In this document: piece by piece, positions 10,310 through 24,771 of the stretch
How positions within the stretch are numbered: the stretch's first letter is position 1
Layout: each line of letters begins with the position of its first letter
Source of the DNA: Anaeramoeba flamelloides
Taxonomy: Eukaryota; Metamonada; Anaeramoebidae
DNA length: 64,000 nucleotides
NCBI GenBank assembly: GCA_027625915.1
Contig: JANTQA010000032.1
Location: 12,602,001-12,666,000 of the forward strand
Reading direction: 5' to 3'
The notes under the pieces: model-generated
Told to the model about the DNA's origin: nothing
Database searches by the model: none
What the model saw: only the letters and a program-made list of their open reading frames with translations
Program-made: the position numbers and the translations under genes

Positions 10310-11893
10310 TGATGTATTTTTTTGAAGAAAAAATAAAAAAAATAATTTATTTGTTGTTATGAAAGTAAAAAAATAACGGTAATAAATTTCTCGAAAAGAA
10401 AGCAAATGAGTCTAAAAGGTATTAACAATTATAAACTTAAATCAGGTCCTTAAAAAAAATCATTTCTTAGTGAAATTTGTTTTGGTTTTGGTGATTGTCA
10501 AGATAAGTTAAGTGAAATTTTTTTGAATGATCATATCTTAAAATTGAAGTAAACATTTTTTTTTTGGTTTATAGTTATGAAAAAAATCACCCATAAAGGC
10601 TTTTAATTCTGAATATTAAAAATTGTAATGTAATTTCTTTATTTTCAAGCAAATCTTTTTTTATAAATAGTAAAATTTTTTATGAAGATACAATTAATCT
10701 ACCTAAAGATCATGAAAGTGATTTCCTCTAGTACCCAGGTAATTTTTTGATAGTCGAAGTATATCTACTTTTTTTGAAAAACTATTGAGTTTTATCGAGG
10801 ATTGCTATGAGTTTGGAAGATAATAATTTTTATTCTTGTTTTTTGATTGATTGAATGGTGTTTTGAACAAGTTTTACTGAATTAATGGTTATACTAATAA
10901 GTGGGTGTGTTATAATTTTAAAAGTTTGATTCTTAAGGACTACGTTCCCACCCTTGAGGGGGTTGAGTAATTGTATTATTTCACTTTCGCTGCTCAAAAA
11001 AATTTTCACACGGTAGAAATTGTACAAATAAAAAAAAAAAACATTTTGTGTCATCTTTACCTTTTTACAAAGACTATTTTTCTTTGTTATTCAATGAAAA
11101 AGAAAATTGAAAAAAAAAATAATAATTGCAAAAAATGGCTTTTGGGGATTTTCAAGTGCATTTCAAATTTGAGAACATTTCAAACTTGAAAAAGAAAAAT
11201 TAAAAAATATGTAGAACCACTCTAGAAAATAGTGTGAGTTCCGAAAGTTGAAATGGAAATTCTAAAATATTAAATTCGAAATGATCTATCCAAGTCAAAA
11301 ATTGTGAAAATTTCACATAGAAATTCTCCTTGGACAAATATTACTGAGATTACAAAACTCTTCCAAGGGTGTTTTTAATCATTATTTTGCCGTTTTCACC
11401 TCGAAACATAGTCCTTAAATGTTGATCTTTTACACATTTTTATTGAAAATTACAATGGAAAATTGCGAAAATATACAATCTTTAAAAAACTATTTTAGGA
11501 TTAAAAACTTTTGCCCTTATCCGAGGAGTAGTTATTAGATTTTATGTTGTTAGAATTATCATCGTTAATATGAAATGTCCTACCTTAAATGTAAATTATT
11601 CACAATCTTACAGAATTACTTGAAACATAAAAATCAAATAATCCATAAAAGCTGTCAATTAAATCTCATTGTAAACTGATCAAATAAATTCAATTACAAT
11701 GAAGAAAAAGGTCAAAAATTATCTATTTCACTTTAAAATTAATTAGTAAACCTCGAGAAAATTTGTTTTTTGATGGAAAAGCTTTAAAAGAAAAGAAAAA
11801 GTTTAAAAAAAGTCATTTAATTTTGATTTTATAACAAGATCAGAAAATTTCGGACTTTATTTTCGATGTTTTAGGTCTGTGTTCATTTGGTTG

Positions 11894-11937
<44 letters not shown>

Positions 11938-12122
11938 AATTTTTTTCTTTTGTTTAAAAACACAAAAGTATCTTTTTATTTATTTAAACAAACCAGTTCT
12001 TGTGTGGTTTATTCGATAAATTATGGTTTAAAAAATTTTTTTTTTTTTTTTTTTTCATAATTTGCTTTTTCTTGTTTTTTGGTTAAAATAAGAATAAAAA
12101 AAATTTTTTTTTTTCTTTTGTC
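10310..12122. other. Intergenic between HIRA and uS8, both on the minus strand
   Basis: This stretch should contain the HIRA promoter. It holds one possible orphan exon (10830-10989, listed separately) and a pure A run of about 37 bases (near 11898-11935). Otherwise it is AT-rich with nothing recognised. Confidence 0.5.
10830..10989 (-). other. Possible orphan coding exon or gene remnant, unrecognised
   Basis: On the minus strand a GAGCAG acceptor at 10990-10991 is followed by an open frame to a stop at 10830. It encodes about 52 residues, including SEIIQLLNPLKGGNVVLKN, and ends SIKKQE. Its base composition is richer in G and C than the surroundings, and its amino acid mix looks like real protein. 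No partner exon was found on either side and the family is unknown, so this may be chance or a fossil exon. Confidence 0.3.
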
Positions 12123-12640
12123 TTAATAAAAATATCCAAGAATCTTACCACCAGTATGTTTTTTTCTTGCTTCTTCATGATCCATAATTCCATATGAAGT
12201 TGTTAAAACAATAAAACCAAATTGTCTAGAAGGTAATAAATTATTGACCCATTTTTCGATCTCTTTTACTTTAACATCAAATCTTGGACTAATACATCCA
12301 CATTTGTTGATTCTTCCAATGAGATTAACAACAATTTTTCCTGCTCTTCGATCGTCAATTACTTCAAATTCCCCAATATATCCTTTTTTTTTTTTTTTTT
12401 AATTTTTTTTGAAAAAAAAAAAAATAAAAAAAATATTAAAAAGCAAACTTTTTTTTAGTTTTCAGAATTGTTAATGATGAGTGCATCGAATGTAAAAAAA
12501 AACAAACCATGTTTCATCATTACTTGCAAAAATTTGATAATAACTTTTGATGCTGGTCGAATGAGGACTTGTCTTTTTCCTCTTTTTTCAGCATTTCTCA
12601 TTGTTAATAAACAATCGTGGAGTACAGAAACTCTAACCAT
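12123..12640 (-). CDS. RPS15A: 40S ribosomal protein uS8 (S15A/S22)
   Basis: This is a small-subunit ribosomal protein that binds 18S rRNA. There are two exons: 12508-12640 and 12123-12382. The 125-bp intron has a GTTTGT donor and an AAAAG acceptor. The spliced product is 130 residues, exactly the family length. It begins [20 protein letters not shown], continues through [17 protein letters not shown] and [19 protein letters not shown], and ends [11 protein letters not shown]. All the universally conserved blocks are present without gaps, so it should be functional. The intron falls inside the codon for the glycine after MMKH. Confidence 0.96.
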
Positions 12641-15600
12641 TTTAAAATTATGTAATTAAGCAATAAATCTAAAAATAAAAAAAAAATGATTTGAAAAAGT
12701 TGAATACTTTGATTCCTTTTTATATTTGGGAACAAATCTTAAAACTACCACTGTTTTCGTTGTTGTAATTTAAGAGTTGTCGGTAAATGTTATTTTTCCA
12801 ATTAATAGATAAAATTACATCTATTTTTCGATTTTATTTTTGGTTATTAAGATTTTAAGGAAGAAAAAGAATCAGAAAAAAATTTGTTAAGTATTGATGT
12901 AAGTTGTTGGGTAGTTGTGGTTGACAAAAAAGACCAACCAAATCTTTCTCATAACTTTTCCAATAATCATTACAACTTTTCATTTTTGTAACTTTTTTTA
13001 AAGGAAAATTATTTTTTTTTGATTGTCCAAAAAACTTATTTATTGTAAAATTGAAAAGTCTCGAAATTAAATTCAAATATAAACCAGGAAACACAAATCA
13101 CTTCAATCTAATATTGATCAAAAATACCTGTTGTTATGAACATAAAACAAATTGTTTCTAAAAAAAAACCTGTACTTTTTATTCCTTTTTTTTCAAAAAA
13201 CAAGATCTGAATTAGTATTCTGTAGTGTACACAACTGAATAAATTTTGAAGGTAAAATCCTTGATATTTGGATTAAATTTTTAATTAAGAATTGAATTTG
13301 TGAAAAAATTTTCAAAAATTTTTCCAATATTTTTAAAAAAATAATTTTTTTTTTTTTTGAAAGTTAGTTTCTGTATTAGATATAGAAGACTATATTTTGA
13401 AAGAAAAGAACAAACCAACCACTTAAAATTTTGTAAAGTAAGAAATTTGAATTTCTTAATTTCAAGTATGTATAAAACTTTTCAATGTATTTTTCTTGAA
13501 AATTAATTTTTTTTTTTTACTAGTCTTTCAATTTATTTGAGTGAAATTTGGAAGAAATCTCAAAAAAATAATTCAGTGATATTTTTCAAGAAAATTTAAA
13601 GTTTATAATTGATATTAAAATCAAATTTCAAAAGATAAAAGTATATCTTTAAGTTCAATACCAAAAAAATCAAATCTCTTAAAAATAACTTTCAATTGAT
13701 TTGGAAAAGATATTTTAATTTTTTCATCTAAAAATTCATAAAATCTTTGTGAAACTTGAAATTAAATTTAATTTCATTTATCGTTAAATAACCAAAATAT
13801 GTTGTAAATCAATCAAATTATCCTTTAATCCATTTTTATTATTATCAACTATTATTTATATATTTTCTTTGGTAGAAAATTAAAAAACTTGTTATGAAAA
13901 AGTAATAATCATTATTTTCAAATTCTATTCAACAAATCTTGAAATTTAAAAAATTTTTTAACAGGATTTTATGTATCAAACTGATTAAATTTAATTAGAT
14001 ATTTTAATATACTCTCATTATTTATTAAAAGTGAGACACATGATTTTGTTAACCAAAGAAAAAACTGAAAAAAAAAAAAAAAAAAAACATAAGTATTTGC
14101 TTTCTATTCAATAGAATAAATAATTGTAAAATAATATTACGTTGAAATAAAGTTAAATTATCAAAATTTTATTTGATAGTAGATTTTTTTTTATCATTAA
14201 ATACATGCTATAATCACTTTCTTAATTATTTTGAGATTTTTGATTCTTTTTTAGAGTGTTTTTTTCAAAAAAATTCATTCCTTTTGAGACTATTAATTAT
14301 TTTAATAAAATATCTCAATAATTAATTGATAATCTTTCATTTTCATTGATTTACTTAATACAAACACTTTTAAAAAAAGTAGAATTTTGCTTCATATATT
14401 CAATATTTTTATAGATAAACTAAACACCATTTCACTCAAAAGTGCCCAGCCAAAAATTAAAAAGTCGCTTTATTTAAGAATAAATTAAACTTAGATTGTT
14501 TAGAAAAACGAGAAATAATCAACTTCATATAAGAGTCGATTATTATAAAAGAAAACCCTGAACAAACCATTAATTTCAAAAAAAAAAAAATGTTAAAAAA
14601 TTTTTTTGGGTCATTCATTGGTACGTCTCATGTAAAATTCTCAATTTCTTTAGGAAATTAAAATTGTTGATAATAAGATTTTTTACTTGTAAATGTATGG
14701 ATTTTAAAAGAACATACAAAGCCGAACTTTTCTTAATGTTTATTTGGGTTTTCAAACATTTTTTTTTGCAAAGTTAATTTTTAAAAAAGAAAAGAAGAAA
14801 GAAAAGAAAAAAAAAAAAAAAAAAAAAAGCAAAAAGCAAAAAACAAAAAAAAAAAATTTACAAAATGAGAAAAAATGATTTTGATCTAAAAATTGAAATT
14901 TTAGTTTGATAAGAGTAATGAATTAAACTCATAGAATGTCTTCCATTTCTTCAATAAAACTCGGCCCCTTTGACTGAAAAAGAGTTTATGAAAAAATTTT
15001 GAAGACATAAAAAAATATATATAATTTGTAATCCTGAACTCTATAGTATCCAAGTATTTCTATTGGATTCTCAAAAATCATTTTTTTCGTTATTGATATG
15101 TGTAACTTTTTAAATTTTGATTCTTTTTTAACAGTTCAATAAAATGGATAATCAAGAAATCTTTTGATAATTTTATAATATATATTCTCATACTTTAGTT
15201 TAAATACTAATTAAAATCTTCATTTCGAAACCTCATTATTTCTATTTATTTCACTAATTTTAGAATATATCAATTATATTTCCGAAAGTAAACTATAGAA
15301 TGGCTTGAATATATTGTTTTTTTTTTTTAAATATACTTAAATTGAGTTTATAAAAAAATTTATAAATTTAATGTTGAAAAAAACATATCTTAATCGTAAA
15401 TGCTGTAAAAAATGATAAACAGCAGATAAAATATGATATGCTATTTACTTAAGATACGCGTATACATTTGAGATATTTATAATATCAAATAGAAAAAAAA
15501 ATATTAAATCAATTTTAATTATAAAATAGAAGTCTTGAACTATCATTTTGAAATCTGATATTACTATCATAAACAAAATTATTATTATTTTTTTTTTTGA

Positions 15601-17089
15601 TGTTTTATTTATAGAATAATTTTTTTTAAACAAATGGAATTACATTTAGGAATTCAATAATATATATTAATCTGGTTTGAGCAATCTCAATTCAAGAAAC
15701 CTTCATTGCTTTATAAAAACCAAGTAATAAAACATTTAAAAAATTTCCCTATTTAATATTATTTTCCTATTATAATAGATTTGACGATAGTTGATCTTTT
15801 CATATTTTTTCAGAAAATTATAAATAAAAATCAGTTTTATAAACCCCTTATTAAAATTAAAAATAATTTAGTCAGTAATTTAATAATGTATTTTTTGCTG
15901 AATTCATAATATTTTTAATTTTTTTAATTGTAAAATTATTTAAAATTTTTTGATAATTGTAAATGTTTTTTTTTTGATATTAAAACATTTTTAAAAAAAA
16001 TTGAAAAGAAAATGTAATTATTAATTTATTTTAATGAGCAGAGTGTAAAACCTCAAATTAATTTTTTTTTTGAAAGAATTATTTATTAATTAAAAAGTAT
16101 ATTCAAAATCAAATTTGGAAATTAATTTTCCAAAGAATATAATAAAATTTCAAAATAAATGTGATTTAAAAAATATTTTCTAGATTATTAATAAAAATAG
16201 AATTAAATTATTAAAACTTATATACCATTCGAATTCTTATTCTCATTTTATTCATATTACATTTAATCTAGATTTAAATACAAATCATTACCTCGTAAAA
16301 AATTTAACCAAATCTTTAATATATAAATAAAATCCAAAAATATGGACAAGATCAAGAGAGTACAAGATTAAGGCTACAATAGCTCACCCGAAATTGAGAA
16401 ATAATTATATTTTAAAAAGATTATTATCATATTGTAATTTTTTCTGTTTTTGCTTTTATTTCTTTTTCCCAATTGTGTATTCTTACTTGAGTTAATTGAA
16501 AAAAGTTTTACCAATGATTTAAATTGTGTTAAAGTTGAGTTTAGTTAAAGTGAAACCCCCCACCCCACACCAAATAAATTTAGTTGGGTGTTTCTAATTT
16601 TTTTTATTGATAACTAATTGTTCGTGAATTTTGAACAAATTTTACTAATACAATTTTTTCTTCTGCTTGTTTCATCGTTTTGAATATATACATCCTTTTT
16701 TTTTTTTTTTTTTTTATTTGGATAACAAGATATCAATCAAAACATTAATACTGAATAACTTAAACATGATTGAAATAAAATGATTTTCCAAAATGAAAAC
16801 AATTGTGAATGTTTTGACCTCTTTTTGATTACTAGTTTTGTACAACAATTTGGAATGTGGTTATTTATTTAAAATACAATCAATTTTTCTGTTAAAAAGA
16901 AATTTGGAATTGAAAAAAAATAAAATTGTAAAGATAAATAAAATTGTTATCTGTTTTTTTATTTTTTTTTATAATATAGATTAAGTTTGAACTTAATTTA
17001 TTGTAAAATTTTATTAAAAGGAACGAAACAAGAAATATGTATTTCACTCAAAAATTAAATAAAATTTAAAAAAAAAAAAAGAAATTGAC
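12641..17089. other. Intergenic, about 4.4 kb, no gene seen
   Basis: This lies between the uS8 start and the end of the ammonium transporter gene. A frame at 12855-13094 (minus) carries a plausible stretch around NDYWKSYEKDLVGLFCQPQL but has no start, splice support or family match. The rest is AT-rich with A/T homopolymers (for example near 14065, 14810 and 16700). No repeat ends were recognised. Confidence 0.5.
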
Positions 17090-20000
17090 TTAATCAGAAG
17101 ATGAAAAGTGGTCATTATTAGATGATGAGTCGATTTCTTTTTTGTTTATAAGCTCTTTACCTTCATTTTCTAAATCTATATCATCACTATTTGTTTTATG
17201 ATAATCAGAATCTTCTAATTCACCTTCACTTAGTTCTTCATCAGAACTTTCGTTGACCCAAAATTCATCATCTTCAAAAGGTTCATCTGCAGTTTTTGTT
17301 AAAATTCTAACAATCAGACCAGTAATGAACCCACCAGCTAAGGCGATAGAAAGTGTAATATAAATTGCACTTAATTGGTGAAGTGGTTGATTATCCTCTT
17401 CTGTGAAAATGTCTTCAAATGCTCCGTTATATAATGAATGATCATGTTTTCCAACTTGTGCGACAATTGTCGAGACAATTCCTCCAATTAATCCTATAAT
17501 ATCAAAATAAAATAAAATCATTTATTTTGTTTTTTTTTGAAATAACAAAAAGAAGTAAATGTTTTTCATTTTTTAAAATCATAACATTTGAACATTGTAA
17601 AAAAAAAAAAAAAAAAAAATCAAATTTTTGGAAATAAAACAATTTTACCTGGCATTCCATGAAGGTTATGAACACCACATGTATCATGAAGTTTAGTTTT
17701 CTTTTCTAAGAAAGGTGTTAAATAATTAAATCCAATTGTTGAAATCATTCCTGCAAAGAGCCCAACACCCATTGCTCCACCAGGTGTTAAATATAAATTA
17801 GCGGCTGATCCAACAGCAACACCACCTAAAATATAAAAATTAGAAATAAATAGTAGTAGTTGTTTGTAAGAATAAAAATGAGTATGTGTTTATTGTTTAA
17901 ATGAAAAAATATATTATATATTAAAAATTACGAATAAATCGTTTGGTAATTTATTTGAATGGTGAAAAAAAAATTATCACATTTTCTTTATTAATAAAAA
18001 AAAAATTAAAAATATTTTGGATTTATAAGAAAAGATTTCTTAATATTATAAACAGTCAATTTGAAATTAAAATGAGAATTGATTTTAAATTTTTTTATTT
18101 AAAGTTAAACTAGTTCAAAAATATATGACATATAAACTTTTACTCAAAAAAATTTAAATCAAATAAAGAAAAACAAGTTTAAATACAAATCGGTGTTTCA
18201 AGTTGAATCGTTGTATTTAATAAATTTTATCATTTTAAAATTCCTAAATTTATATAAATATATATTCTATATTTTCTGAGAAACTAAAAAAATTGTTCTT
18301 TTCCTTATATTAATAATTTATTAAAATATCCCAAAATTCAATTTTTAAAATTTGATTATATAATGAATTATTTTATTAAATGTCAAATAAATTAACAAAA
18401 ATATTTTTAAAATAAGATATTCAAAGAAACCCCTCAAAAAAAATCAAATAATAAACTAAAATTCAAAATTTTCCACACAGCTAAAACGTTCCAAACAATC
18501 ACAATAATACAATTTCATTGAAATTGGTGAAAATTTTGATTTTTGTAAAATATGAAAATCATTTTTTCATCTTTTAGTTTTTGTTTTGATTTCATTGTTT
18601 GAATTACGTAATTTGTTTCGTTGGATCAAAAATTTTTTTGAACAATTGATATTATGGTTAAAGTCAAGTTGTTCAAAATAGAAGAACTCAAATAAAATTA
18701 GTTGGTAGTATCTAACCATTTGATCGATCAATAATCCTAATAGAATTTCAACATATTTACTAATGTATTTTTTTGTTTTGCTCTCTCCAAAATTTTTGAC
18801 ACACCCTTCATTTATTTGTATTGATAATTATTTATTTATTGTTTTTTTGAGTATTGTAATTTATGAAGAAGTGTTAACATTTCAATTAGTGAATGGTTCT
18901 AATTTGGTAAATCTTCTTGAATTGATTAAATAAGTTTTTTTCTTCACAAATTGAATTTTGGTGTGTTAAAAATTTTGAATTGGGGTTTAGAATAAATCAA
19001 ATTTCTCATTATTCTTATTTTTTTCCATTAAAAGTATTGAATTAAGAAATAAATAAAAATGAAATCAAGAAAAATTATGTTTTAGCCTAATGATTAATAA
19101 TTTAAATTTAATTGTTAAAAAAAAATTTTTTTAAATGTCATGGATCTTGATCAACATAAATTTTTTGTTTTTAAATTGAGGAAAAAATGAATTTTAAACG
19201 AAATTTTCTTTTAGAAAAGTTAATGTATTGCTTTTTTTTTTTTTTTGAAAATAAAAACAATTAAAATTAAGTGATCGTTAATTAAATGCTTTTTGTAAAA
19301 AAATATTAAATTTGCTTTTTATCGATTATTTCTTTGATCCTTTTTAATAAATAATAAAATGACGGGATTTTTTATTATCTGTATTATATATGAATAATTA
19401 TTAATAAATAATAATAATATTTTTTGGCTTTATTTATTTAAATCTATCTTTAGGAATTAAATTTTTAATTGTTATGTAACAGAATTTAGTAAAATCAAAG
19501 ATTTTACTCAATTCTTTTATATTCTGGAAAAATACCGTTAGGTTTTGTTAATTTGAGAAATAAACCGAAGTTTTATTAAATTTTCTTTTCATTTCAAAAA
19601 TTAAAAAAACCGCCATTAGCTTTTCCAAAATTTAAAAGAATTGAGTTAAATATGTGATTTTACTCTATTCTTTTGAATTCTGGAAAACTGTTGTTAGGTT
19701 TTCTTGAGTTTTCTGTTTATTTGGAAAATCAATAGATTTTCGTTAGGTTTTTTAAGGCACTCTACGACACTTCCCTAATTTCAAGATTTTTATTTAAAAT
19801 TTCCAATAAAGAATCAGAATTTTCTTTGTAATATAACTAATGTCATAATAAATAATGAATCTTTATTTTGAATAATATCTTTGATATTACACTTATTTTT
19901 TTGTTAATTTTGTTTATTTGGATTAATTCTCTAATCCAAATTATTCGATTTTCTTTATAAAATGGATAGTCACCTAAAAAAATTATCGATACCTTCAATC

Positions 20001-23000
20001 TATTTCAAAGTTGAAATATTTTTTGCATAATTACAAGATTTAATTGGGGGTTTACATAATTTTCATAAAAATTTGCAATTTTTAGCATTTTGTATAAATT
20101 ACAGCCATTTAATTTTTATTTTATTTTTACCATAAACATAAGAATATCTATTTAGGTAATTTATAAAGTTTCTTAGTTTTAATCTGGAAATAGAGCTCTT
20201 CCATTTTTAATATTTTTTGCTGTTAGTTTTTTTTTTAATTTAAGAATTAAGTAAAACCTAGATACGCTACGGCACTCTAAGACATGATTGTTTATTTATA
20301 TTATTATTATATTTAATAATTTTTTAATATTCTTGGCCTTTACATCCAGAACTATTTATTATTAATTTTTTTCTTAATTGAATTAAATTTAAATCTAATA
20401 ATTTTATGTTATCTATTTGGCAATTAATATTTTCATTTTCATCATTTTTTTTGGAAAATTTAATTTTTCTGATATATGGTTTAAAACCATAGATTTCTAA
20501 TTTCTTTTGGAGTTTATACCTTCTTTTATAGATTGAAATCCTGTCTTGATGAGGTTTTACTTTCGCTTTGTATTTTATTATTGGTGAATGTGAATGATTA
20601 ATTTTGTAAAAAAATTGTTTTTTTTATTTATCCGAACATTAATTGAGTCAAAATCTTTTTGAGTCAGATTAAATATAACTAATCCATAAAATAATTGACT
20701 AATGAATATTGATTTGAACATTTGGAGTTTTACTCCATTAGCTAGTTTTTTTTTTTGTTGGTTGAAAATAATTTTTATTTTTTTAAAATTATCTTTTACT
20801 TTTTTTAAAGTTTTTTTTTGTAAATGTTTTTCTTTCTCTAGCCAAATTCCTAAATATTTTATTTCTGAAAAATTGTTTGATATAACTGCTTTATCGGTAT
20901 TTGGGTTCATTCCAAATTCTTGAATAGCTTTTTGTCGATTTTTGGAATAGGAACCTTCAAGTATTAAAATTAAGTCATTTGCAAACATTTGAAAATGATG
21001 AGCTAAATCTTTTATTTTTCAATTAAGAAATGGATAAATAAATTCAAAAATTAAAGGTGAAAGAGTATCTCCTTGATAAACACCTATTCCTTCTTTTTTA
21101 TAATAATTTTTTAAACCAAATTTTGATTTTTTCATTTTTAATATTTTTTATTGAGCGTATAATGAACTAAATATATGGTTAATCAATATCAAAATATTTT
21201 TTGATACTTGAAAATAAAAAATTATTTATTTTTGAGTTTTTTGGCTCAAAGAATAGATTTAGTAACATCTATTCTTGTATCTATTAAATTTATTTTTTTT
21301 TGAAACTAAATTAAGAATCTGATACGAGATCCCAAGAGTTATCTATTCCTTTTTAAAAAAGTTTTAGAAAAATATCGCCAAATGTTTTATTAATTTATAT
21401 AGGTCAACAATTTAAAGTAATTCCTTCATTCCTAGTTTTATGAATAAATAAAATATTTGTTTTAATAAATTCAATGATTTCTTGATTTGGGTTATCAATA
21501 CAATGTAAAAATATTATTTGAACATTTTTTTAACAAAAAGAAAATATTCTTTTTAATTGTTTTTTTTTTTGGTATAATTTGTCGAATTTGTATTTTATCA
21601 AAATCTTGAACTGATTTATTTTATTTATATATTTTATTAAATCATAAATCTTTTCTAAAGAAAAAATATCTTTTAGATTTATTAGTTCAAAATTTTTAAA
21701 ATAATATTCTTTTATTAATGTTATTATTTTTATTTCGGGGTTTTAGTTAATTTCTTTACAATAATCAAAATAAGTATTTTCTAATTTTTGGTTGAAGATT
21801 TTCTAATTTGATTTATTGTTTTTCAATATTTTTGATTAAATTCAAATTTAAGGTTAATTTTATTTCTCAATTTATACCATTTTTTTGGATTTATTTGATT
21901 GAATTTTATTAGTTTATTATTCATAAATAAATTTTTAATTAAATTAAATAATTCTTCATTTTCTTAATTAATTTTATACAATACTCTTTCTTTTGGTAAA
22001 AATTGTTTTTTAAATTTTTTAAAATTGTTTTTATTTAATATTTTAATATCAAAGAATTCATTAAATTTTCTCTGAAATAAATAAGGACTTTTAATGATAT
22101 AATATTTTTTTAATTTCCCATTTGGGACTTGTGAAAATTTTATTTATTATTGGATTATGCTCACTTAATTCGTTATATATACTTTTCGTTTTTTTTTTTT
22201 GGTAATTGAATTTTATTATTTGTTAATAAAAAAATCATTATTATTATTATTTCGACTTGGTTTATTATTATCGATTATTAAAAATTTTTGGTTAATGATT
22301 TTTTGTATTTTACATTTTTCAGGCTTTTTGGACTATTGATTATTATAATTTTCTTCAACTTTTGGTGTTTATCATCAATAACATTTGTTTGTTTAGTTAA
22401 TGGCATATTATTGAGTTCAATTTCAATTGGTGATTGATCAATGAGTAAAATGATTAGTGATTGGAATTGTAAATCTTGAAGTTCTACGAATCAGAGAAAA
22501 AGAAAAAAATAATTTTGGTCCAATACATCACAAAAGAAACTAAAAAAACTGTCAAAACCTTTCTATTTTTCGAGAGAAAATAATTGTTCAAAAAATTTGT
22601 TATTAAAATTAAAGAACATTATCTTTGGAAATTTTAATAGGAAAAAAGAAAAAAAAACAATTTACCAAAATTTTCTTTTTTATTTCTGAATTAGAATTTC
22701 AAATCAAAACTTTGTTGAATATCAATTTATTTTTACCGATTTAGACTTGCAAATTACAAGAATTATGATATTTTTTACAAATTTATATTTTGTTAATTTG
22801 AATTTAACAGTATTTTTTATTTTTTTTTTTAAATCTAGAAATGTGTTAAGGTGGATCGTTAAAATTAATCAAAGAGTAAATCAATAAAATCAGACCTTGA
22901 GAAGATGTGTATTTTAAACAAATCCTTTTCTTTTTTAGTACCAAAAAAAGAAAGATTACCTTTCCAAATAAACAAGTTGAAATCAAAAATGAAAATAATT

Positions 23001-23088
23001 TTTCAAAGTATATTTTAGAAGATTAGTTTCTTCTTTGTCTTCTTTATTTCAACGAGAATAAACAAGAAATTGTCTTGGATTTCTTCTT

Positions 23089-23125
<37 letters not shown>

Positions 23126-24732
23126 AAATTTTATTTTTTTCCAAATTTCTTTTCAAATATTTTTACCAAACCAAGTAAAAACAAGAATATAGTCCCTAAG
23201 ATTAAAGAAAAAAAATTGAATGATCGAAATCAAAAAAGCAACTACAGAAAATTCAACTTAAAGAATGAGAAAATATTGATAAAAAATTGAAAGCAAAATT
23301 CCTTATTATTTTTGTTTTTCTAATTCAATGGAAAATAAATTGTTTTAAAATCAAACCAATACATTTAATAAATCTTTATTTCTTGAAGAGATATTTAAAA
23401 AATATCATATTTTCTTTAACTAAATCTAAATTAGATGACTTAAACGAAAATTGAAATTGTAAATTCATTTTGTGGGAATTATTTAAAAATAGGAAGTGAA
23501 ATTTGTTAATCAAAAATTTTTTTCATTTTGAATTAAAATTAAAACCAAAGTAAAAAAGAAGTCATTGTATCAAATTTTACAGATAAGATCATGAAATAAA
23601 TGATTTTTTTATTTTTTCTTGTTGCCAAAAAGTGTTTTGAATGCAAGTTTTTAATGGTATGTAAATATATTATACTAGGATATATTGCACCTCACCTTTT
23701 TTATTTAAACACTAATGTATTTAGTTAAAGAAATGATTTGAATCATTCAATTTCGAATAAACTGAGAAACTCAAAATTGGTAAAAGGTAACGATTCCCTT
23801 AATTATTTGTATTTTATTCGGAAAGGTTTGTTGTTTCTAAAGATCTTGTATTTACTTTGAAGATTCCCAGGATTTAATGATTGGTGTTATTAATATAAAT
23901 TTAAATTAACTGAACATATTGAAATCAAAGATTGGTTTGTTTTCTTTGATAAATATTGGGTAATTTTTTAAAAAATAAATTTGGAAAAATAAGAACAAAG
24001 AAGAACAAATGGAGAATCTTACCAGCTAGAGTAGCATTTTGTATATCAACTGGATCAAATTTTCCTATTAAAGGAATCAAGAAGTGAAGAAAATTAATAA
24101 GAATAATGGAGATGAAAAAAGAATAAACACAACCAATTATAAAATTGTATTTTTGAAGCCACAAACAGAAAAGCAACAAGAAAACAAAGCCAAAAAAATT
24201 CAACGCAATAAAAGCGGTTTGTGGAAAAAAAAAAAAAATTAATTGAAATTGAAATTGAAATTGAAATTGAAATTGAAATTGAAATTGAAATTGAAATTGA
24301 AATACCTTTATGGAATAAAGCAGAAAAAATAAAAGTAACAACACAAGAACAGCAAAGAGATAAAACTGTGTTGACAACAACCCTAAATCTACTTCCTGGT
24401 GCACCAAGTGCTCCATTAAAACTTGGCCAGAATAACCAAAGGAAAATTGTTCCAATTAAAGAAAAAACATCTGAAACTTTTGTTGCTCCTAATTTGTTAT
24501 TTTCTTGATGTTCTTCTGTTCTTCTTGAGGTTAAAACAGCTGTTAGTGCAATTCCAAAATATGCACCAAAGGTGTGAATGATTAAAGAACCTCCAATATC
24601 AATTAAACCAACTTTAAACACTGAAATATAGATATTAAATGCTGTTTAAAATATTCGGAAAAAAAGCCAAAAGTTGGAAGGTTGAAAAAGAAAAAAATAA
24701 ACAGAAAACAGTTAGGAGATGAAAGATAAAAG

Positions 24733-24771
<39 letters not shown>

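Noticed and set aside
12855-13094. Minus-strand frame around NDYWKSYEKDLVGLFCQPQL upstream of uS8
   Set aside because: No ATG at its beginning, no splice partner and no family match.
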